64,000 nt of DNA, taken from positions 5,850,001-5,914,000 of the forward strand of contig WPIO01000001.1 in the NCBI GenBank assembly GCA_009760855.2. The letters run 5' to 3'. The notes under the pieces were generated by a model. That model made no database searches. It was given only the letters and a program-made list of their open reading frames with translations, and was not told the DNA's origin. The position numbers and the translations under genes are program-made. Source of the DNA: Cristatella mucedo. Its lineage: Eukaryota; Bryozoa; Phylactolaemata; Cristatellidae. Of this stretch, positions 47,773 to 59,384 are shown piece by piece; position 1 is the first letter of the stretch, and each line of letters begins with the position of its first letter.

Positions 47773-50700
47773 ATATATATATATATATATATATATATGC
47801 AATATATATATATATGCAATATATATATATATATATATATAAAGGTGTCACATTTATATACATATATATATATATATATAAAGGTGTCACATTTATATAT
47901 ACCTTTAAAATACATATATATATGTGTATGTGTAAATATTTAAAGGTATATACAAATGTGACATGAGCAACTTTATTAGGGTGCTCATGCAATTGCCTAA
48001 AAAGTACTAGCTGATTTAACAGCCTCTATTGCATTGTGGCAGAAGTGCCTTTACGGCAATCACCACTGTTTACAGCAGCGATAAAGGATCGTCCACAGCA
48101 GGATTCGAACCAACGACCTTGCAATCAAGGTCGTGAAAAGCAACCGCCTTACCTACTGGGCCATCACGGCCTATGCATATTTAGCAGCCATGTTAAAGTA
48201 AAGTAGAGGTCGGCTGATTCAACTCGTCCTTTATATGTTCAAAGAAGAGCATAGGCTGCAATCAGCCCCTTGTAATGTGCAGCAAAAAATCCTGTCTGCA
48301 GAACTCGAACCCACGACATAAGTCGTGCAGTCCGAGCACATCGTCCTGTAGCTAAGACAGGAAGCGCAGCTAATGTTTAACCCGTGTAGTTTGACCCGAG
48401 GAATGCAGCAAGTTTGCCACTGATTTGATTGAGAGGCAATCGGCAAACCTGCATTAGAGAACGTTGGAGAGTGTGAACTAGGCTGCAAATGACTCGTCTG
48501 AGGGTAGTAAGCATTGGCTTGGTTAATATAAGCAGGAAGTTAGGGCTTGCTGTGGTGCAGCCAATACGAAACCTGCTAAACATGCTCACCCTACCACTGC
48601 TGCAATATATATTTAATCATCTCTCGGTACGGTGGCTTGGTCAGATCATCAAGTCAGTTGATCAAGATTTTGTAAGATATTGCACCTAGGGTGCATATGC
48701 AGTTGTGCCATTTTTTAGATATGACCTTGGCAAAGACAAGTTTATCGACTTCGAGGAGCTCAAGCATATGATGGAGAAATTAGGCCAGCCACAGACTCAT
48801 CTTGCTCTGAAAGCCATGATCAAAGAAGTTGATGAGGATTTTGATGGCAAAATCAGTTTCCGTGAGGTGTGTTGATGCTGCTTGCTCAACCCTTTTTAAA
48901 AGTCAGTGTTGTAAAATGCTGGATAATTTGAAAGCCCACAGTTTAAAGGTTGCAAAGTTTTATGGATAATTAAGCTTGATTTGCTCTTAGGAGTTTGTAT
49001 CCTTTGTACTTTATTGATTTGTACTATATTATTGATTGTACTGGTATTTCCTTTATTAAAAAGTGGCATATTTCTATTTTCTGGTATTGTGCCACAAGCT
49101 GTCCATTCATAGTGCTCGCATTCTTTACTGATTATCTCACCATATAGATTCAGCCAATATGTTGGATTTTGATAATTTTGCATGACCATTTGAAGACCTG
49201 CCATTTTGTTCTCACGAGCCCAAGCCAAAAGCTAAAATTGTTACTGTAGTTTTACATCAAAATCGGTTTGTCGCCTGCCGAGAGATAATCTACTCACTTC
49301 AAAGTGATTAATAGATAACTAATGGATGACCTACTTGTGCAGTCCTACTTACACCTTAAATTAAAACCTGAAACCTACCTGTTCCCTAAAGTGATTTTGG
49401 TAAGGTGGGGCTTGATGCTGGTCACTCGTGGCACAGCTGAATATGTAATCCAGCTATCGCCGATTTCATTCTATTTGCTGCAAGGATGTAACTTTTTTTT
49501 AGGGCAGTCGTGGAGATAGGTAAACTCAGTCAGCACCTCTAGGTTTCTGCTCGCATGAAGTATCCGATCTGTTTGAATCGCTGTTTCTGTGCACATCATT
49601 CAGGACCCGGATATTCCTTCAGCAAGGACTAAGTAGACTGGTGCAGTAAACAATTATAATCCTCTAAAGATCTGTTATCATGCCAGTATGACACATGGTT
49701 TGGAAAACGCGTCTGCTTGTAGACATTGTCATACATATTAACTTTACCATTCGAGCTTTAGAGGAGATACAGTGGAGTGCTGCTTTGGCTACGTCCGTTA
49801 TTGTGCCTTCCCCTGCCGGTGGTAACCTCTAGGGTTGTTGTTCAAGCTGTCACCCATGCTTGGAATACTGTTGCATGAGCAGCTGTTTTCACTTCGTATA
49901 GATTGCAGTACAATCAGTTGGTAAATTTCTGGTCTTGTCAAAAAGGCTATCAGATGATGGCTGGTCGTACTATTTATCGTTGCTACTGACTGTCGTTTTT
50001 TCCTTGTTTTTGCTTTTTGCTTTATCTGTTGTATTGCGGGTTTTAGTTCCTGCTCATTTTCCGTAAAGCCCGACAAGGTGAACTTCAGGTCAGCGGGCTA
50101 ATGGAACTTTATACCCAATTAGCTGAAGTTGATGTGGACAAAGAAGGAGTCGAAGGGGCAGCCAAGTTTTTCCAGGCCAAGGTAATTGACACCTATTTAG
50201 TGCCTGGTTTTTATCCGTGCTAAATTAATGCATTCTAATGGTGCAATAGCTTCTACCTGCAGTCAATCATTTGTAACATCTACTATGAGGCCAGCGTAGT
50301 GAGCACACATGCACATTGGGTCAGTATTGTTTCTACAATTTCCATCTGCAGTGTTTGGCTTTTATGCTTTCAGGATTGCTATTTTGCTACTGATGTTTCG
50401 CCTAAATGTGAATGGTATTTGCACAAGATTTTAGGAATATGAATATAATTTGTTGAAATTCAATGACTTAGATATGTGTAGTACTAATATCACTGGCTAT
50501 TTTTAAATGCATTTTCTGTTACCGCCATATAAGCTCAACCTGGATTCGGACCTCTCGGAGTCAGTCCCAATGCTTGCTATTGCTTCATTCACCAAACTTG
50601 TTGCAGTAATTCATGAGACTGAGTGAGCATTTTTAGTAGCAGTTTTTGTTAGATTTTGGATACTATTATGCCTCCGTGATTGGGCTGTCGCCTTTTAGAG

Positions 50701-51948
50701 ATCAGTGCACTATAGCATTTCTTTGAACAGTCGAACTGGAGATCTCAGGCATAGGTTAAAAAGTGCTTGCTATCTCGTGAGTTTAAAGTCTCGAAGTCTG
50801 GCTGCACTAAAATCCGTTTAGTTGTTGCACTATTAAAAGCAGGCTGTCGTTCTCGGTGGCAGCACCTTGCTCCTGGCCTGCCGATACAGTTGGTGAAATG
50901 CTTGACATGCCATTGCCTTTTTTAATTCTTGTTTAAAAAATTCTAACTGCTAATATAAATTCACGGCTCCTCAAAGTAATCGATGCTCTTTTACTGCATT
51001 TACTTATTTGGCCTCTCGTGTCGTGCTCGCAATGCTTCTGCAACTGTTTGGCCACCATATTCGCCAAATATACTTTTCTATGAAGCGATTCATATTTATA
51101 GCTGTACATCGATTTGGGGCCGTAGTTGTGTCTACATTTACTCTGTGTCCTAGACGTACTGAAGAAAAAAGACGTAGGACAGTGTATCAACCAATCACTC
51201 TATGTTATAGCATTCTCGTGGCAGCTCCTGAAAAGTTCAGGAAGCGTAAAGGTATCTTCTCGTTGCTGTATACTTGTCGTATGAATCATGATGTTGAACA
51301 TCGTAATGATGTGAGCATTTGGGCTATTTTTCCAATGTAGTTCTTTTTAAATGGACCCACGGGTCTCTCGCTGTGATGCGTTAGTAAGTGTGCCTTAGTG
51401 AGCTTGTTTATGTGTTTCGTAATGCTTTGAAGTCGATATCACTACTTCCTCATCTGTGGACACTAGCTTGTAAGTGAAAACTTCACGCTTTGCTGCAAGT
51501 TATTTGACCTTTTTACAGTTGATTTAAGTTGCTTTTGCATTGCTTGTCTGATTGAGCAGCTTGTCCTTTTTTATATTTGCTACTTGTTATGTATGATTTC
51601 CTTTCTAATGTTACCTAGAGTTTCTATCATGTAAGTCTTTTTTCCAGTGTGCCTTTCGCAAGTTTCTTGCCACTTCGTCTGTCGTCCACGCTAGATTTGC
51701 TTGTGCTTACCACGAAGCCGAGTCATGCAATACTGAAAGTGCATGTAGCTTACCCTGGCCCTTAGGATGTAGGATGGTGGCTTATTTTTCCTCTCTAGAT
51801 TGCCGAGCAAAGCAAGTCTAGCAAGTTTGAAGACGAAATTCGTCAGGAGCAGGAGGAAAAACGGCGCCAACTTGAAGAAAAGAAACAGCGCCAGGCTGAT
51901 TTCAAGAGCAAGGCAAACTTTTTCCACCAGGCTGCCAATTCTTCCTAG
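44901..51948 (+). CDS. EFHD2: EFHD1/EFHD2 (swiprosin) family protein, four exons, 198 aa
   Basis: Exons 44901-45064, 48719-48866, 50047-50181 and 51799-51948, joined in phase by GT/AG introns of 3654, 1180 and 1617 bp. Product: a cytosolic Ca2+-binding, actin-associated adaptor. Features: a disordered N-terminus, the family block [18 protein letters not shown] (about 33-50), EF-hand 1 with loop [12 protein letters not shown] (57-68), EF-hand 2 with loop [12 protein letters not shown] (93-104), the signature [13 protein letters not shown] (105-117), a [12 protein letters not shown] segment, and a Glu/Gln/Lys-rich C-terminal coiled coil (about 158-190). The length is slightly below the fly (about 217) and human (about 240) proteins, mainly from a short N-terminus. 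Both EF loops keep acidic positions 1, 5 and 12; loop 1 has Gly at position 3, as in the family. EFHD1 and EFHD2 separated in vertebrates, so the symbol marks the family only. Confidence 0.93.
47655..47965. repeat. (TA)n microsatellite with AAAGGTGTCACATT units
   Basis: About 190 bp of TA repeats interrupted by GCAA, then AAAGGTGTCACATTTATATA at 47841 and 47880, and a partly inverted AAATGTGAC at about 47953. Frames of Tyr-Ile repeats are not coding. Confidence 0.95.
48008..48173 (-). mobile_element. SINE-1, best-preserved copy
   Basis: Minus strand begins GGCCGTGATGGCCCAGTAGG (A-box TGGCCCAGTAGG) and has a perfect B-box GGTTCGAATCC. The body is GACGATCCTTTATCGCTGC and TGTAAACAGTGGTGATTGCC, ending GAGGCTGTTAAATCAGCTAG. 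About 165 bp. Inserted antisense in EFHD intron 1. Confidence 0.9.
48238..48375 (-). mobile_element. SINE-1-like copy, decayed
   Basis: Minus strand has a B-box-like GGGTTCGAGTTC and an A-box region TAGCTACAGGACGATGTG, with a body ending GATTGCAGCCTATGCTC. It lies 65 bp from the better copy in the same orientation. Confidence 0.6.
48719..48866 (+). CDS. EFHD2: EFHD exon 2 (both EF-hand loops)
   Basis: Acceptor CCATTTTTTAG, one nucleotide completing Gln55, then [20 protein letters not shown] through [14 protein letters not shown]; donor GTGTGT at 48867. This is the most conserved part and identifies the family. Confidence 0.95.
48867..51798 (+). other. EFHD introns 2 and 3 (around exon 3)
   Basis: Intron 2 is 48867-50046 and intron 3 is 50182-51798. 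Both are T-rich on the plus strand without recognised repeats. Short open frames inside are not supported. Confidence 0.8.
50047..50181 (+). CDS. EFHD2: EFHD exon 3
   Basis: Acceptor GGGTTTTAG, 45 whole codons [20 protein letters not shown] to AAKFFQAK, donor GTAATT at 50182. Phase 0 on both sides. Confidence 0.94.
51799..51948 (+). CDS. EFHD2: EFHD exon 4 (C-terminal coiled coil and stop)
   Basis: Acceptor TTCCTCTCTAG, then [49 protein letters not shown] and TAG at 51946-51948. The stop is followed directly by GTAATG, so splicing within the 3' UTR is possible. An ATTAAA at 52002-52007 could serve as poly(A) signal. Confidence 0.92.
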   Translation: MAEQSKSSKFEDEIRQEQEEKRRQLEEKKQRQADFKSKANFFHQAANSS

Positions 51949-52939
51949 GTAATGCTTTAAGACTGTAGCATATTTTTTCTATAGCAGTTAACTCTGTACA
52001 GATTAAATCAAGAAACTGCTGCCAACGTCAAGGTGTCCGAGCCTGCTTTTTAGCAACTGACTGTGCGACGATTGAGTTTGTTTGACGTTTTATGCCTCGT
52101 TACTAAAGTGTCCAGCTGTGGAATCATAGCTCACGAAGTGTTAGTCTATAGCCCTCTATGTTTGAGTGCGGTGTCGGTGACCTATTTGCTTGTCTAATCT
52201 TAAAATCACTTGAAAGACATATGAATAATTATACTGATTTTGTTCTCATAACACAACAGAACCGGTCAAAATGTGTTTTAGGTGCAGAATTAACTTGCTG
52301 CACTAGCTGCATGTCTTGGGGCCTTTCTGCTCCGCTGGGTTGGTATGACATTATGCTCAGTGTTGTTGTGTCACACTTGTCTGTCACACTTGTTCATTCA
52401 GTATTTAGTCGAGTTGCATACTGATCACCTCCACACACTGCAAGGTATCGAGGAAGATAGCAACTTGAGGATCTCACTAGCATCGCTATTTAAAAGTGTT
52501 GTGTATATGTATCTGTCAGTGATGCTGACAAAGCAAGGAGGATTAAGATGACCTGTGCTTGATACTATTGTGTGCTGAAAGACTGAACGGTTTGTGGTGT
52601 GAAATTGGTAGCCAGCAGCTTTTATTTTGCATCAAAAAGAAAATTCCTGAAAGATCCTGGCAGAATGGAGATATTTGAGAGGAAGTAAGTAGCGTACAAG
52701 GAGCAAGGAAGGATGGCAGGAAGCAATGTTAACATAAGCTATTATTGGTGCTTGGGAATTGCAGATTTGAGTTTTGTAGTCTGAGATCTGCAGATCAAAA
52801 GCTTATATATGCTTAAATAGCTAACAGTCTATAATTTAGGAAAAGGTACAGCTAATTTGTTTTCCGTGATTGCTGGAAGGCACACAGATACAATCATGAA
52901 GAAGTTTACACATCTATAAGCACAATTTAGGCTTTCACG
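51949..52939. other. EFHD 3' flank
   Basis: 3' UTR and downstream intergenic DNA. Apart from ATTAAA at 52002 nothing was recognised. Confidence 0.4.
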
Positions 52940-54015
52940 TCTATGCAGTTGACACTTAGTTGTACTTTGGCTTTGATCCCTCCCAGCCTTCGAGCACATC
53001 GAGTTCTCTACTCTACACACACTGCATGTATTTCTGACATCCACACATGGAGGGCCGCAAAATTAAAATTAAATGGCAACAAAGCTAACTTACTAGTAAT
53101 GGGAAAACCAAGTATGACTCGGAAACTGGTAAAATTATCCCTCATAATCTGCTCTACCAGCATTTCTGTTGATTCTGCACAAAGCCAGGTGTCCTGTTCC
53201 ACAGTGACCTTTCAGTAGATGAACACATCAACTCCATCGTCAAGTCTGCTTACTTTCACCTGCATAACATTTCTAACATTCGGGCTTGCTTAGGCAGGAG
53301 CACTATATCCAAATTGCATTTGTAACAGCACGTCAAGACTTCTTTAACTAAATTGCTTGCTAGTCTACCGGCTTGTGCATTCAGGTGCTTGCAGCGGGTG
53401 CGAAACTGTGCAGCTAAGCTTGTCTGTCGTGAGCGTTGCAGTTGCCACATCACACCACTACTCGCAGACGTGGACTGGCTCCAAATCACGCAATATATTG
53501 ACTTCAAGGTTCTGTCACTTACTTATAAGCCCATTCATGCTCTGGCTCTAGCCTACCTATCAGAAATACTAGCCCATTGTGCCAAGCATCGTACCACCTA
53601 CTGTTCTGACACAAATCGCTTATCTACACCTCGTTCAAACCTCAAAACCTTTTGAGACTGCTTTTGATTCGTATACTCCCAAAGCCTGGAACTCACTTCC
53701 GACTGACTTCACGACACCGTCTAATGTGGCAACGTTTAAAAAGAAGTTTACAATGCACCTCTTTATTATAGCATTTAGTGAGTTCTGGCGATTCGTCTTT
53801 TGTTTGCTTATGCATGCTGGAACTGTGCCTGATGCTACTAACTATGTATGTATCTACATGATCACCCTGTACATGTCTCATCTTACAATGTCATGCTCGA
53901 TGACATTGCAAATGTTACCACTCATTATTTGTTAATGTTACCTTTATAGCATCTGTAAAGTGCCTAGAAAGATATTTAGTTCTCTGAGGGTGATATACAA
54001 ATCTATTGTTGTTAT
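52940..54015 (+). mobile_element. LINE-B, long 3' fragment
   Basis: Plus-strand relic beginning just after the YADD region. It shows ALIPPSLRAHRVLYSTHTA, a TWRAAKLKLNGNKANLLVMG block, NCAAKLVCRERCSCHITPLL, then YTPKAWNSLPTDFTTPSNV. It ends with AAAGTGCCTAGAAAGATA, TTAGTTCTCTGAGGGTGATA and a TTG microsatellite at 54005-54020. Broken into several frames. Confidence 0.9.
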
Positions 54016-54144
54016 TGTTAAATAATTTGTTTCTAGAAAGATTTCAAGCTATGACCTGATATCTGCAATACAGAGGTTGATTTTTAGATTGCAAAGCCGG
54101 CTCCAAAGATTTTAAATGCTTTACTGACTAGGAAGTGCCAGCTT

Positions 54145-54575
54145 ATGTAATGTATCTCCTTCAGTAACTCCACAAAGTCATAAAGACCATGTGGGTGTTA
54201 TGCAGGAGAGTTTTGTATAGCGCACTCACAGCCTAAGCGGCTTTTGGTACGCATTCGGTACCCAACAGACTTCGTCTCACGGAACAAAGAGAAAGTGGGA
54301 AGCATAGCAGAGTTAGGAGAGCAGTTGAGGTAGTGAGTAGCATAGAAGTAGCAGTTCAGGACCGCTGAAAAAGATGTGCCATAGTCGGCAGTTGGAGAGT
54401 AGATGTCGTTGCGTAAGAATTGTGGAAGCGAGTTCCACAGTCTAGGACCTGCAGAGCTAAAGCTTCTGTCGCCAACTGTCTTTAAGCGGAGGAATGGGAC
54501 AGCTAATTTACTGTCCACACGGGACCTGAGGGCGCGAACAGGCTGAAACTGATACAGCAATTGCCAATACTGAAC
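54145..54575 (-). mobile_element. LINE-A 3' fragment
   Basis: Minus strand, one clear frame: LYQFQPVRALRSRVDSKLAV, PFLRLKTVGDRSFSSAGPRL and WNSLPQFLRNDIYSPTADYG, then the tail to ATGTAATGTATCTCC at 54147-54160. Little decayed, so relatively young. Tail-to-tail with the LINE-B copy that ends about 130 bp to its left. Confidence 0.92.
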
Positions 54576-56135
54576 CGTGGCTGACGTGGACTACTAGGTT
54601 GAACACCCTTTGTGAATAAGGCGTTACAGCCCGAGCTATAGCAGGACTAATATCCTCTTCTGGTGAGCCCACAATTGGAGTTGGAATAGGGCCTGCAAAT
54701 TTGTGTAGCAAGGGAGCACTTAGCGACAGCAGATTCAACAGCCAATGTAGGTGGCATTGATTTAGGAGATTTTGTCAACGAAGTACTTCCTTTGTGCTAC
54801 GGACCATAAGGATTATGTAAGTGTAAGCAAACTGCCTCAGAGCCTTGGGCACCAAGTAGAGTCACTTTTAAGCGATTGTAAACTGGTAAGAACGTAGTTT
54901 GTTATGAGCATTATTTATACCTCGTAATGTGTTCAAGTTCACAGTTCACTGTGGTTCTTTTTTGAAACTGTAGGTGGAGCTATGCACTCGACTGCACATG
55001 TGAAGCTTATTAGATGATCGGTGAACTGACTGGATGCCAGTTCAATTATGGATATACTTTCCAACATTCACCGATATCTGATAACTGTCGAAGCTATCTG
55101 GCTATAATGCCACTTTGCCTGTTAACCTGTCGTCGAAGCATATTTCGAAAGCTCTTGTCAAATACTTGCTTTATTTCAAGCTCATCGGTTTCAGTGCTTG
55201 TGATGGTGATCACTTGTATCGTTACTTTACTGTCTAAAATTGCTTTTCATCATCTTCCCGGTTTTGATCCTCCTTTTTACATGCAGCTTATGATTGGCCC
55301 TTTTCACTGTATAACGATGCTCACGGTTCTTTGCTTATGTCTCGTGCTACTCGGTCTATTTTTGGGTATCTTTGCCATGAGCATTTTTAAGTAGCTCGTC
55401 TTACCGAATGTAGTTTGTGTTCCTCTTTCTATATCATCTCGGGCTTTGATTGCATGTGTTTTGAAAAGCCGAATGTGTAACGCTATGTGAATGGTTACAT
55501 GTCACGTCATATTTACATATTTAGTGTGCTTGATGCTGACAGCTTTTGTCTATCGATCATATTAATTTCTGAAATGCTACTATACTGTCAAGGCTCTGCA
55601 AGTGTTGGCTGGCCATACATTTTAGCATCGGCTTGCTGCAGTTTGGACAGTTTGCTTATTAATACAATCGGGGTTCCACTTGCATCATTTCATTTGCTTG
55701 CAGCTCGAGCCACTGTATTATTTTTTACGAAAGCTTTAGAGTAGCTTCTGCTCTTGAATCACTAGCCACAAACACAACATTTGTGACGTTAGTAGTCATT
55801 GCCGACAGGTGACGCATACTTGTAAAGCTGCAGCCTAGTTCCATGCAGGGATGTTCCTGGTGGTTAGTGGGGGCTTGCGTTTCGATGCGATCCGGCAGCA
55901 GCACGGAACAGTGCATCTGGTCGGACGAACGACCGAGGCGTAATGGGGGAATCTGAAGATGACTAGACACAGCTAGCAGACACAGTGTCTCCTAAAGAGC
56001 AGACTGCCGAAATCAGTGATCCATGCTGCAGCAACTGCTACTGCTGTCGCTCACTAGATGATCGATATAACGTTTTGCGTCTGACATTTAATTTAAACCG
56101 CAGCCAATGCTGTTACTACATGTATGTAATGTGTA
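54576..56135. other. Intergenic, no gene recognised
   Basis: A 126-codon frame at 55014-55394 has two hydrophobic stretches but no other support and sits in T-rich DNA, so it was not called. Confidence 0.4.
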
Positions 56136-56380
56136 TGTATGTATCTCCATCTGTAGCGCTACAAAGTCACAATGACTGAGTGGGTGTTACGCCAGAAAGT
56201 TTCTAACTGTTCATTTGCCTAAGTGGCTGTTGGCGCCTTTGCCATAAGACTCAATCGTTCAACACAGAAATAGTAGATCCCAAGCCAAATCAGAGGGGCA
56301 GCCAAGGAAGTGACTGTTGTGGAAGTAGGTGCACAGGACAGCAGAAAAAGATGTGTACACTGTGACCATGCAGTAACAAT
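56136..56380 (-). mobile_element. LINE-A 3' fragment, decayed
   Basis: Starts with a GTATGTATGTATC run (the microsatellite end), then CATCTGTAGCGCTACAAAGT and GAGTGGGTGTTACGCCAGAA of the LINE-A tail, with a worn C-terminal block up to about 56360. Confidence 0.75.
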
Positions 56381-56757
56381 AATAAGACAAGTTGTTTGTA
56401 TAAATACTTCTCCAAATCTCTTTCTATAGACGTTAGAGAAGCTGGAAAGGAAGTCGTGCCAATTGGTTAACGATTACTCTATTGAAAATCGTGACCCTGC
56501 AGTCAACTTAAAACAGCTGCCATTTGTAGTTAATGCATTGTGCACTTAAAAACTATAAACAACCCCTCCAGTGGAGGTTAGGCATTCAAATATGATGCTG
56601 CTAGGTGCAAGCAAGTTTGAAATTTCCGTAACTTTTACTGCAAGGGTTCTCTCGGGTCTGAGAAATCGCCATGGTTATGGGGAGATGGCTCCCCTGCCCA
56701 CCTGCAGATGGCCAGCTTCTTCTAGCCCATTTTGGAGCATTTTCCAACACGCCTAGT

Positions 56758-56925
56758 ATGTTGCTGATCTACCGTGCCGCTCGTTGGAGACGGGAGGCTT
56801 TGTATGAAATGGGCCTAAGCAACGGAAAGGCACCTTGGAGTGTTAACGGTCGCCGTAGAACGGTAAACTACCACCTTCCGAAGGTCGAGCTAAGTAGCAA
56901 GGTACGCAAGGTGCCGTTCGAGTGA
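56758..56925 (+). CDS. Putative small coding exon, unidentified
   Basis: 55 codons, MLLIYRAARWRREALYEMGL, SNGKAPWSVNGRRRTVNYHL, PKVELSSKVRKVPFE then TGA. Strongly basic, with an amphipathic helix first and balanced codon use. A pyrimidine-rich tract ending GCCTAG lies right before it, so a last exon of an undetected gene is plausible. The frame is also open upstream to 56671. I recognise no family. Confidence 0.28.
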   Translation: MLLIYRAARWRREALYEMGLSNGKAPWSVNGRRRTVNYHLPKVELSSKVRKVPFE

Positions 56926-59384
56926 CACTCATTTGGAGTTGCTAGCTCTTCGCTCGTTGAAGCCACCCCTTCTTGAGCTTAATCAGACGTCGGCGATCAA
57001 TATACCGACATGGTTATAAACACTGAGATAGTTGCCTGTTGTTTAGTTAAGCATAGCTTACTGCGAAACGTCTCCTGCTTGCTTGCGGAATGAAGAGAGA
57101 TCATTTCGTGTTGCCAGAGACCAAACTCACCACGAGACCGATGGCTTGAGCTGGATTTTTATAGAACCGAGTCAAATTCGTTGTTGGCTGCTATAGAAAG
57201 TGAAGAACACTTGAAGGTCGGCGAAAAGATGATATATACCGCCCTGATTGCCTCTAGTCAACAGTGAAATTCGGTCGTGGTATCCTCATGATTTGTGCAG
57301 GTTCAGCTCTTTTGTGTCGGAGTGCAGCTCCAGAAAAGCTCTTGCTCGCGGAATCAGAGCATTTTTCGGCAAATTGAAGTACACATGCTGCTCAATAAGT
57401 CCTAAATTATTTGCGCAATCGATAGTATTTGTACTTAAGCTAGTTATGAACATAACATCCAACTAATTGATGGCCGTGAGTGGCTTTGTATGCTCTTTTA
57501 TGAGCTAGCATTAATATAATAATATGCATATATAATAATCTTAATATAATTATAGCTCGCTTTTTTCTCGATTGCATAAGCATGATAACCTCCATTTAAG
57601 ATACCCTTGGTTTTCTTAGGGCGATATAAAAATGTCTAAAGCTATGTATATTTTAAAATATCAGGAGCTTGCCTGGAAGCAACTACTGTGTCCTGTAACG
57701 AAATTGTAATTTAAAGTTCGCGGTTGCATTTCTCGATACCAGTGTATGACGTTTGCGTTAGAGAAAGTTCAGGTGCATCAACAATCATGTTAATCATAGC
57801 TGGATAGCTGACAACTTGGATGGTACATTTAGCACTCGTCAAACAATAGGTTACATATCACAAGTAATAATAGGACCTTGATCAGCTGCTCGATTTCCTT
57901 GCGTTTCTTTCAGAGCGACCGCCTTTAAGGGAACACACGTCCTAAAGGTTTAGGAGCTTGGCGTCTTAATAATAAGAATTCAGAAGTAATCCCTCTTCTT
58001 TTCAGATTAGATAGTTAAAATTGAAGAACGAAAACAACTAGCCTATTCTAGTGTAGCTTATTGAAAAGTAATACTTTCAGTGCCCTGGCAAAAGATGGCT
58101 GGAAAAACCGGAAAACAAGGAACTGAGAATTATAGGTAGGGAAAAATCAATGAGGTTTTTTTGACCAGAGATCAGGTTTTAGGTTTTCGCATTTCACAAG
58201 CTAGGTCACAGGTTCACGTCCTGAAGTGCATAATTCTTTTATTGTCTGGTGCAAATATTGGTAATTGCCAGTAAGGCTATTCTACCTCTATATAAATGAG
58301 GCTGTCAAATGAGCTGGTCAGGCCACGCCGACAAGCTCACCTGTCACTACATATCAGCTCCGGCCACAACCTAAGAGCATGCAACATATCGCAGACAAGA
58401 TGCTATCCTGGCTGGAGTTGTATTGAGATGGTTTACCCTAAAAAGGTCGCCATTGCTTCTTGTATATTTTATTACTATTCTGCCCGACCACTCGATGCTA
58501 TGACTGCCGCCGTTCAATCAGCATGCAGCCATCTTCCTCACAAAAATCTCGTGGATCGGCGGCCGCTTGTGAGCGTGATAACAACTTGGTTTGATTTCAA
58601 GTTGCTATTTGCTTAATTGAAAGAGAGAAAGAAAATAAAAATATTGTTGGATGTTTAGGTAATTCATCTTTTTTTCGTGAGTAGACTAGATGTTAATGAT
58701 AGGTGCCTGATCTGTCGCCTGTGATCCTATTTTCGTCGCTCGCTTCCGGCTAAAAAACCCGTAGCTAAGCAGCAATAAATGGAATCTTAGCTAATACGAT
58801 TGAATATCTACAAATGCGAACTATTTGGCAACAGCTGGACTATCGGAAAATCAAATTTGAGTCGCACGTTCAAAGATAGAGATCTGGTGCAGCAATGCTT
58901 TCTTTATGCTATTTTGTGCTTGATGTAGGTGAACCTTTCTTCATATTAGTAAAAGTTTTTAAAAGAAACCCAATGTCTATCGGCAGCCGCACATTTAGCC
59001 TGCAGGATTTTGCTCAATCATCTGTAAAGAAGTGTTCACTTATTTACTTACAATTGATAAAAAAACATAAACAATTAGAAACGGCAGTGAACCGTTGAAC
59101 AGTTGTTTCGCTTAGCCAAGGATGTTTTCGGAGACTCGCAGCAGTAAAGAGGCAAAGTAGTTAATCACACACCTCTGTGCAGATACATTTGAAAGACTTA
59201 AAAAACGCTTATCGTGAAGGCCCGATATGGTAACCGTTAAGGAGATTTCTTTTAGCATGTTGATGGAACGATTCTACGAGTCTTCGTCGATGATATTTCG
59301 GCTTTCCAACTGAGATACAACTGCAAAATTTGAGCCTCGTAGCCAGTTTACTTGTTATGCAAGATTTTACTGTATTCGTTCATA
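56926..59384. other. Intergenic, no gene recognised
   Basis: AT-rich. TTCTTAGGGCGATATAAAAATG near 57615 may be the worn end of a SINE-2 or LINE-B copy. Nothing else was supported. Confidence 0.35.

Larger units (their letters stand above)
45065..48718 (+). other. EFHD intron 1
   Basis: 3.65 kb intron holding a TA microsatellite (47655-47965) and two SINE-1 copies. The remaining sequence is AT-rich and unique; open frames such as 45587-45913 lack support. Confidence 0.85.

Noticed and set aside
55014-55394. 126-codon frame with hydrophobic stretches, possible membrane protein
   Set aside because: T-rich DNA readily yields Leu/Phe/Ile runs; no conserved motif, start context or neighbouring exon supports it.
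58190-58235. B-box-like GGTTCACGTCC as a tRNA or SINE head
   Set aside because: No A-box at proper spacing and no similarity to the SINE families here.
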